Part shown: in pieces, positions 14,997 to 19,458 of the stretch
Layout of the letters: each line of letters starts with the position of its first letter
How positions within the stretch are numbered: the stretch's first letter is position 1
Origin: DASVAL01 sp035649575
GTDB taxonomy: Bacteria; Planctomycetota; UBA1135; UBA2386
DNA length: 19,458 nt
Assembly: GCA_035649575.1 (NCBI GenBank)
Contig: DASRJH010000253.1
Coordinates: 1-19,458 of the forward strand
Direction: 5' to 3'
The notes under the pieces: generated by a model
What the model saw: only the letters and a program-made list of their open reading frames with translations
Database searches by the model: none
What the model was told of the DNA's origin: nothing
Position numbers and translations under genes: made by a program

Positions 14997-17483
14997 TCAG
15001 TCGAGCACCAGCAACCGCACGGCCGGCGACAGATGCACCGTGGTGGTGCCCAGGAACAGCGACTGCAGCACCAGCTCGATGCCGACGAGCCCGGGCTCTG
15101 GCGGGATCGGGTACGTCACCTGCCCGACACCGCTGGTCAGCGCCAGGGGCGGCAGCAGCAGCGGCGCCCCGATCGGCATCGCCAGCGTTCCGAACGGCGG
15201 CAGCGGCACGCGCGCGAACTGCAGCCCGAAGAAGGGCTGCGCCGTCGTGGCGTTGGTGAGCGTGCGCACCGCGTACGGGAACGGTTCGCCGATCCGGCAC
15301 GGCAGCATGTTGCTGGCACTCCAGTGCGAGTTCGTGAGCACGCCGTCGCCGATCACCAGGTCGATGTCGAGGTCGTCGTCGACGTCGACCGCGCGGAACG
15401 GGGTGTAGCCGACGGTGCTCGGCAGCGGAAAGATGCCGCCGACGTCGGCGAAGGCCGCACCCTGGTTGCGCCAGAAGCGCACGCCACTCTGGTAGGTCCC
15501 GACCACGGCATCGAGGTCACCGTCGTCGTCGAGATCGCCGAGCGCGACGGTGCCAGTCGGCAGCACGGCCGGCAACGCCGACGGCACGTGGCTCAGCATC
15601 CCGCCGCCGATGTTCTGCAGCAGCAGGTTGACGCCGTTCGGATAGCTGGCCGTGCCCCAGCACGCGGCGAAGGCGTCGAGATCGCCGTCGGCGTCGATGT
15701 CCGCGATGGTGAGGCTGATGGTCAGCGCGAGCGGCGCCTGCAGGCGCAGCGCAGAGACGTCGGTGAACACCCCGGCGCCGTTGTTGGCGAAGTAGTGGAT
15801 CTCGCTCGCTGCCGCGCCATACGACTCATCGCCGGTGAGCACGTCGATGTCGCCATCGCCGTCGAGATCGCCGACCGCGATCGCCCGCAGCCAGCCCAGG
15901 TAGGCCGGGAACGCGCCGGGAACCGCACTGAACGCGCCCGTGCCGTTGTTCGCATAGAGGAACACGCCCCCTTGCCGCACGATGAGCACGAGATCGCGGT
16001 CGCCATCGCCGTCCGCGTCGAGCGTCGCGCCGGCCGTGATGTAGTTCGACAGCGACGTCGGCATGCCCGTCTGCCCGGCGTCGACGAAGGTGGCGCTGCC
16101 GTTGTTGCGGTACAGCCGCAGCTGCGGGCCGCCCGCCGCCGGCGAGAACACGCACAACACGTCGCGGTCGGTGTCGCCATCGGCGTCGACGATCTGGATC
16201 GACGACGGCAGCACCTGGCCCGCGGACCACGGGAAGGGCGCTTCGGTGAACCAGCCGGTGCCATCGTTGATGCCGAGAACGCCGTCCGGCGTGCCGGTCA
16301 GCAGGTCGACGTCGCCGTCGCCGTCGACATCGCCGCTAGCGACGGCGGCGCGGTTCCACGGTGTGCGCGAGGCATCGAACAACCGGCCCGGCCCGAGGTT
16401 CAGCAGCAACCGCTGCGGCAGTCCGCCGGCGAGGATCAGGTCGAGATCGCCATCGCCGTCGACGTCGGCGTGGTCGGCAACCGGCGCGGTCGGCACCGCC
16501 AGCGAATACGCGCGCACCGCGAAGTGGGCGGTGCCGTCGTTCTCGAGCCAGTTGGTGAGCCCGGCAAGGTCGCGGTCGCCGTCGCCGTCGAGATCGACGC
16601 CGCGGAACGACGTCAACGGCATGTTGACCGGCAGATGGCCGGTCGCGACCGACAGATTGCCGAGCCCGTCGTTCAGTCGAAGCTGCCACGCGGGCGGGAA
16701 ACTGCCGGTGCGCAGCAGGCAGTCGTCGTCGCCATCGACGTCGAAGTCGGCGACGACCATCATCGGCGTGTCGACGTTCTGGGCGCCGGGCAGGAACTGC
16801 TCGACGAACTGGCCGAGACCGTTGTTGCGCCAGAGCCGGTCGTTGCCAGGCCAGTTCGCGGTGAACGGGAGCACGTACGGACACGCCGCCAGCAACAGGT
16901 CGATGTCGCCGTCGCCGTCGAAGTCGCTGGCGGCGGCATCGCGGAGGAACACGTCCGTGCTCGGCACCGGTGCCGGCACGAAGGTGCCACCGACCTGCCG
17001 GTACAGCGCGACGCCAAAGCCAACGCCGGTGTTGGCCTGCACGAACATGTCGCGCACGCCATCGCCGTCGAAGTCGGCGCACGCCATCGGCCAGCCGGTC
17101 GTCGCCACGGTCGTCAGCTGCAGCACGCCGCCGCCCAGGTTGCGCACGATGGCGCCATTCAGCAACACGTCGGGATCGCCGTCACTGTCGAAGTCGGCGA
17201 CGAGGTGGTTGGCGCCGTTGACGATGTCGGGCCACGCCGGATGCGGCGTGAACACGCCGTGACCGTCGTTGCGATAGAAGCGCTGCAGCGTGGTCGAGCC
17301 GGGCGTGCCGGTGGTGACGACGTCGGGGTCGCCATCGCCGTCGAAGTCGGCGAACGATGACTTCAGCGCCTGCAAGCCGTCGGCGGGGAAGTGCTGGAGG
17401 CGCTGCGACTCGAACACGAACTGGGCGGGCAACGCACCGAGGAGCGTGGTTGCGGCGACGAACAAACGGCCGATCGGATCCAT
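14997..17483 (-). CDS. Secreted FG-GAP/VCBS repeat protein
   Basis: The product is 828 residues. The signal peptide RLFVAATTLLGALPA with likely cleavage LPA|Q (20|21) supports the ATG at 17483. From residue 46 on there are about 14 FG-GAP/VCBS-type repeats, each with an Asp-rich calcium loop of the type DFDGDGDPD. Examples are DFDSDGDPD, DVDGDGDVD, DADGDGDRD and DLDDDGDLD. Many are followed by NDGxGxF or NNGxGxF, as in integrin-like beta-propeller blades; 14 loops could form two seven-bladed propellers. The C-terminal 90 residues form a separate module (FARVPLPPFGTLAMPIGAP to SPAVRLLVLD) related in layout to the end of the neighbouring protein at 13765. It is expected outside the cytoplasm, binding Ca2+ and possibly other proteins or carbohydrate. 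No enzyme motif is seen. A -10-like TAAGCT lies 6 nt before the ATG. Confidence 0.9.
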   Translation of the reverse strand: MDPIGRLFVAATTLLGALPAQFVFESQRLQHFPADGLQALKSSFADFDGDGDPDVVTTGTPGSTTLQRFYRNDGHGVFTPHPAWPDIVNGANHLVADFDSDGDPDVLLNGAIVRNLGGGVLQLTTVATTGWPMACADFDGDGVRDMFVQANTGVGFGVALYRQVGGTFVPAPVPSTDVFLRDAAASDFDGDGDIDLLLAACPYVLPFTANWPGNDRLWRNNGLGQFVEQFLPGAQNVDTPMMVVADFDVDGDDDCLLRTGSFPPAWQLRLNDGLGNLSVATGHLPVNMPLTSFRGVDLDGDGDRDLAGLTNWLENDGTAHFAVRAYSLAVPTAPVADHADVDGDGDLDLILAGGLPQRLLLNLGPGRLFDASRTPWNRAAVASGDVDGDGDVDLLTGTPDGVLGINDGTGWFTEAPFPWSAGQVLPSSIQIVDADGDTDRDVLCVFSPAAGGPQLRLYRNNGSATFVDAGQTGMPTSLSNYITAGATLDADGDGDRDLVLIVRQGGVFLYANNGTGAFSAVPGAFPAYLGWLRAIAVGDLDGDGDIDVLTGDESYGAAASEIHYFANNGAGVFTDVSALRLQAPLALTISLTIADIDADGDLDAFAACWGTASYPNGVNLLLQNIGGGMLSHVPSALPAVLPTGTVALGDLDDDGDLDAVVGTYQSGVRFWRNQGAAFADVGGIFPLPSTVGYTPFRAVDVDDDLDIDLVIGDGVLTNSHWSASNMLPCRIGEPFPYAVRTLTNATTAQPFFGLQFARVPLPPFGTLAMPIGAPLLLPPLALTSGVGQVTYPIPPEPGLVGIELVLQSLFLGTTTVHLSPAVRLLVLD
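15355..17350 (-). repeat. Tandem FG-GAP calcium-loop repeats inside the secreted protein gene
   Basis: About 14 copies of a degenerate 27-36 nt motif encoding DxDxDGDxD recur at intervals of roughly 100-180 bp. On the + strand they are seen as variants of tcgccatcgccgtcgaagtc. Near-identical copies occur around 16909, 17060 and 17331, which makes this stretch prone to recombination between repeats. The intervening sequence is diverged. Confidence 0.75.
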
Positions 17484-17489
17484 CGCGGC

Positions 17490-17495
17490 AGCTTA
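17490..17495 (-). promoter_or_regulatory. -10-like element TAAGCT before the FG-GAP gene
   Basis: On the minus strand TAAGCT (TAnnnT form) ends 6 nt before the ATG at 17483, with no Shine-Dalgarno site between. The spacing equals that at the genes starting at 2416 and 18214, suggesting a leaderless message. A -35 box is not clear. Confidence 0.4.
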
Positions 17496-17655
17496 CTTCG
17501 TCGTCGCGCGGTGGGATGAGTCGGCGCGGTACGACGGTCGGGAGTCGCCTCGATGGTCGGCGTGCCGATGGTCCGGCGAGGCCGAACTTCCTTCGCCGCA
17601 CCCGCGCGAAGCCGTGCGCCAGGATTCCGCAGCACAGGAACGCCGCCGCTTCCAG

Positions 17656-17870
17656 CTACCACGGCAACTCCGCTTGCTCCGGTGGTGACCGCGCGGCTGC
17701 CGGCACCGGCAGCGTTGCCGCGAGCCTCATTGCGAGCAGCACTCGCCGGATCGACTCCGGGTCGTGCATCGCAGCGAGCAGACGCCTTCTCGCTCCGCAG
17801 TGCGGACATCGAAGGACCTCGACCAGGTACACCGCCGCAGCAACTCCGCCCACGTGTACCTCGGTCGCCC
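17656..17870 (-). pseudogene. IS91-family transposase C-terminal remnant, frameshifted
   Basis: The last 55 residues before TAG 17656-17658 contain LRCPHCGARRRLLAAMHDPE, then a SIRRVLLAMRL helix and end in ARSPPEQAELPW. This is the characteristic zinc-knuckle-like C-terminus of IS91-type (Y2 rolling-circle) transposases. The preceding conserved segment RYTWAELLRR is in a different frame (about 17832-17867). Restoring one G in the run near 17832-17837 would join it to VYLVEVLRCPHCG. The catalytic HUH and tyrosine regions are absent, so this is a dead fragment. It marks a past IS91-type insertion between the FG-GAP gene and the lipoprotein gene. No element ends were recognised. Confidence 0.65.
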
Positions 17871-18002
17871 TCGTTGCCGCCCCATCCGGCAGCAGCGACA
17901 ACCGACTCTCCGCAACCGCCGGGCGACCCGCGGCGTCTCGTCCAGGATCGCCAGCACGATGTCGCCTTCGTGGCCGAGGGGCTTGAGGCCTTCGATGCCC
18001 GG

Positions 18003-18176
18003 GAAGACGTCGTAGCCCTCGAAGATCTTGTCGACGTTCGACGAATCGAGGCGCGTCTGGTAGGTGACGATGCGCATGCCGGGATTGAAGGCCTCGAGCG
18101 TCGCGCACTCGCTCGCGACCTTCGACGCGCCGACGCGCGCGTCGTTGCGCAGGATCTGGCGTTGGAGGTTCGATCT
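18003..18176 (-). pseudogene. ThiF/MoeB/HesA-type adenylyltransferase fragment
   Basis: About 57 residues read SNLQRQIL, DARVGASKV, ATLEAFNP, VTYQTRLDSSNVDKIFEGYD. This is the conserved segment following the nucleotide-binding loop in E1-like ThiF/MoeB proteins (SNLQRQ is the family hallmark). The upstream Gly-rich ATP motif and the downstream VDGxDN and CxxC segments are missing. The frame continues toward 17900 as PGIEGLKPLGHEGDIVLAIL, which does not fit ThiF and which I do not recognise. It looks like a captured piece of a gene on the same strand as the transposase remnant. I see no start codon or promoter for it. Confidence 0.5.
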
Positions 18177-18201
18177 AGCAGTCCGATGTCGAGCCTCACG
18201 G

Positions 18202-18207
18202 TACGAT
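18202..18207 (+). promoter_or_regulatory. -10-like element TACGAT before the NTF2-like lipoprotein gene
   Basis: TACGAT (TAnnnT) ends 6 nt before ATG 18214. No Shine-Dalgarno site lies between, consistent with a leaderless transcript. No good -35 was found. The rest of 17484-18213 contains only the remnants listed and no intact gene that I can support. Confidence 0.4.
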
Positions 18208-18213
18208 CCTCCG

Positions 18214-18999
18214 ATGACCTCGATGTCGACCCCGCTCTTCGCGCTTCCCTTCCTCCTCGGCTGCGCATCCCCGCCCTCGTCTCCGCCCCCGGCGCAGGTC
18301 GACGCCGTCGCGGGGTGGTACACCTCCGCCGAGAGCGAGCTCGAGCTGCACCGCGGCCCCGAGGGAGCACTGCGCGGCTACGTGCGCGCGGGCGGGCGCG
18401 TGGCGGCGCTGGCACCCATCGCATCGCGCGAAGGCACGCTGCACGTCACAGCCACGCAGGAAGACGGCACCCGCGCCGAGCTGGACCTCCCCGTTCTCCC
18501 CGGGCCGGCACCGATGCTGAAGGTGGAGGGGCTCACGTACCGCCGGATCGCATGCGAGGCACCCGCGGACGCCACCACCCGCCGCGAGGTCGAAGCCGCC
18601 TACGCGAAGCTGGCGCTGGCCGTGGAGACCCGGGACTTCGCCGCCTTCCAGGCGGTGCGCGTGCCGGAGTTCGCCACCATCCCTCCCGACGGAACGCCGA
18701 GCCCGGGCTCTCGCATGGCGGATCGGGCACGCGGCCTCCTGGAGCGCATCCAGCCCCCGATCACGACGCGGAACGACATCCTGGAGCTGACCGTCCGGGG
18801 CGACCACGCCATCGCTACCGTCCGACAGACGTTCTCCCGCATGCAGCGGGTGCAGGACGACCCCGAGCCCCACGTCATCCGCACCGAGGTGACGCAGCGC
18901 GAGACCTGGACGCGGACGCCGGAGGGGTGGAAGCTCCTGTTCGTGGACGAGGTTCGCGATCACGTCACCTTCGACAACGGCAAGAGGATCGACCGCTAG
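18214..18999 (+). CDS. Lipoprotein with NTF2/SnoaL-like domain
   Basis: From ATG 18214 the product is 261 residues (a second ATG at 18223 is possible). The N-terminus STPLFALPFLLGCASPP is a short lipoprotein signal with lipobox LLGC, followed by a Ser/Pro linker. Residues about 28-110 form a small beta-rich region (WYTSAESELELHRGPEG to LKVEGLTYRRI). From about 125 an NTF2/SnoaL/DUF4440-like cone fold is likely: EVEAAYAKLALAVETRDFAAFQAVRVPEF, then the ILELTVRGDHAIATVRQTF and WTRTPEGWKLLFVDEV strands. Such domains bind small ligands or act as enzymes; no specific catalytic set can be assigned. It is probably an envelope lipoprotein. It is the only intact gene in the 17.5-19.4 kb remnant zone. 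The open frame extends upstream to 18064, but those codons run through the ThiF-like piece on the other strand. Confidence 0.75.
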   Translation: MTSMSTPLFALPFLLGCASPPSSPPPAQVDAVAGWYTSAESELELHRGPEGALRGYVRAGGRVAALAPIASREGTLHVTATQEDGTRAELDLPVLPGPAPMLKVEGLTYRRIACEAPADATTRREVEAAYAKLALAVETRDFAAFQAVRVPEFATIPPDGTPSPGSRMADRARGLLERIQPPITTRNDILELTVRGDHAIATVRQTFSRMQRVQDDPEPHVIRTEVTQRETWTRTPEGWKLLFVDEVRDHVTFDNGKRIDR

Positions 19000-19025
19000 G
19001 CCGGGATGCTCTTCGGGCCAGCAGG

Positions 19026-19133
19026 CCCAATGGCGGCGTGCAGGACTTCGCCAAGGGCCACGCCGGCGAACTCACGATCGACGCCGATCCGCCCGGGACG
19101 TCGCCGCGGCGCATCGACGTGCAGTTGCATTGA
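19026..19133 (+). pseudogene. Possible 3' remnant of an unidentified gene
   Basis: The frame ending at TGA 19131-19133 reads NGGVQDFAKGHAGELTIDAD and ends RRIDVQLH, with GC-biased third positions and plausible protein composition. It begins just after the lipoprotein stop and has no start codon or ribosome site. I do not recognise the family. It may be a truncated gene tail or chance open frame. Confidence 0.25.
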
Positions 19134-19229
19134 TCCCACGGACCCGCTTGTCCGGCGACCGGTGTTCCGCATGATCACGGCCATGCTGCGAACGAGTTGC
19201 GCCGCGCTGATGCTGCTCGCTGCGTTACC

Positions 19230-19370
19230 GTGGCGCAGCGGGTCGCCGAACCGGAGCTCGCCGATTCGGCGCCGATCGTGCGCCATCGGAAACTCGCAGC
19301 GATCGGTTGGAGCCAGGCGGCGGAGCGTCTCGTCGCGTATCTCGAACGGAGGACACCATGGGACTCTTGA
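19230..19370 (+). pseudogene. Probable 3' remnant of an SRPBCC/AHSA1-family gene
   Basis: A frame ending at TGA 19368-19370 gives LAAIGWSQAAERLVAYLERR near its end. This resembles the C-terminal helix of SRPBCC (AHSA1/START-like) proteins, which commonly ends GWxxxLxRLxAYLE. Nothing of the family's beta-sheet core is recognisable upstream, so the gene looks 5'-truncated, though the frame itself is open from 19134 and could start at GTG 19230 (46 residues). It overlaps the start of the dihydrofolate-reductase-family gene by 13 nt, which would suit an original two-gene unit. The match is from memory of the family pattern. Confidence 0.35.
19347..19352 (+). promoter_or_regulatory. Shine-Dalgarno site CGGAGG for the gene at 19358
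   Basis: GGAGG within CGGAGG lies five bases before ATG 19358. This contrasts with the leaderless-type starts of other genes in the window and is consistent with translation from within a longer message. Confidence 0.6.
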
Positions 19371-19458
19371 CCTTCAGCATCAACGTCACCCTGGACGGCT
19401 GCGTCGACCACCAGGAGGGAATCGCCGACGACGAGACACACGCCTTCTTCACCCGCCT
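19358..19458 (+). CDS. Dihydrofolate reductase-family protein (RibD C-terminal-like), 3' truncated
   Basis: The first 33 codons are present before the window ends. MGLLTFSINVTLDGCVDHQE followed by GIADDETHAFFTR matches the N-terminus of the stand-alone DHFR-fold proteins related to the RibD C-terminal domain. These are often called dihydrofolate reductase family protein; they have a beta-strand, a SLDG/TLDG turn and an NADPH-binding fold. Most members are not proven folate enzymes and many are of unknown substrate. The start is fixed by the ribosome site five bases upstream. Fourteen bases into the gene the upstream SRPBCC-like remnant ends. Confidence 0.75.
   Translation, partial: MGLLTFSINVTLDGCVDHQEGIADDETHAFFTR

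Noticed and set aside
15355..17350. CRISPR-like regular repeats
   Set aside because: Repeats are degenerate, coding and irregularly spaced; they encode FG-GAP calcium loops.
17553..19133. 526-codon + frame spanning the remnant zone
   Set aside because: It runs antisense through the ThiF and IS91 pieces and out of frame through the lipoprotein gene; only its last 35 codons look protein-like, and they are reported separately.
19171..19260. Signal-peptide-like frame MITAMLRTSCAALMLLAALP
   Set aside because: The hydrophobic stretch is only 20 codons, with no ribosome site or -10 box, and the frame then becomes Arg/Ser-rich while another frame looks coding. It may be a chance reading of the SRPBCC-like remnant.
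1..19458. tRNA, rRNA, riboswitch, origin or defence cassette
   Set aside because: No cloverleaf, ribosomal RNA signature, riboswitch core, origin-like AT-rich repeat set or recognisable defence operon was seen on either strand.

Overview
High-GC bacterial DNA (roughly two-thirds G+C by eye; third codon positions nearly always G or C). The content suggests a planctomycete-like organism: a Ser/Thr protein kinase, very large secreted or anchored proteins built of CarboxypepD_reg and FG-GAP/VCBS repeats, secreted proteins with an Ala-Gln signal-peptide junction, and a related C-terminal module on two neighbouring secreted proteins. The assignment is an inference from gene style; no rRNA or tRNA is present to confirm it.

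Layout. 1-851: the 3' part of a protein kinase gene. 1096-4290: a TPR-type lipoprotein followed by a membrane sensor histidine kinase, both on the + strand. 4271-5683 (-): a secreted CAP/SCP-domain protein whose 3' end overlaps the histidine kinase gene by 20 bp. 5884-9663: a membrane-anchored protein of 1259 residues with about eleven carboxypeptidase-regulatory-like beta domains. 9754-13129: a complete succinate dehydrogenase operon, sdhC-sdhA-sdhB, with overlapping reading frames and a plausible promoter, followed by a small TPR-like protein at 13154-13666. 13765-17483 (-): two secreted proteins, one of them an FG-GAP repeat protein with 14 Asp-rich calcium-binding loops. 17484-19458: a patchwork of gene remnants (IS91-family transposase C-terminus with a frameshift, a ThiF/MoeB-like piece, a probable SRPBCC tail) around one intact lipoprotein gene with an NTF2/SnoaL-like domain, ending in the first 33 codons of a dihydrofolate-reductase-family gene.

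How the genes work together. The only clear metabolic unit is complex II: SdhA oxidises succinate, SdhB carries electrons through three Fe-S clusters, and SdhC anchors the complex. The SdhC resembles the large single-subunit anchor of mycobacterial Sdh1. The other genes concern signalling (kinase, histidine kinase) and the cell surface or exported proteome. They look like separate transcription units.

The most striking non-coding signal is a -10-like hexamer (xAnnnT, mostly TAnnnT) placed 5-6 nt before the start codon of four unrelated genes, which suggests leaderless transcripts. Other genes, such as those at 14745 and 19358, have classical Shine-Dalgarno sites. I did not find a clearly new defence or mobile system. 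The most noteworthy items are the start-site architecture, the Cys-rich SdhC, the shared secreted C-terminal module and the decayed mosaic at the right end.
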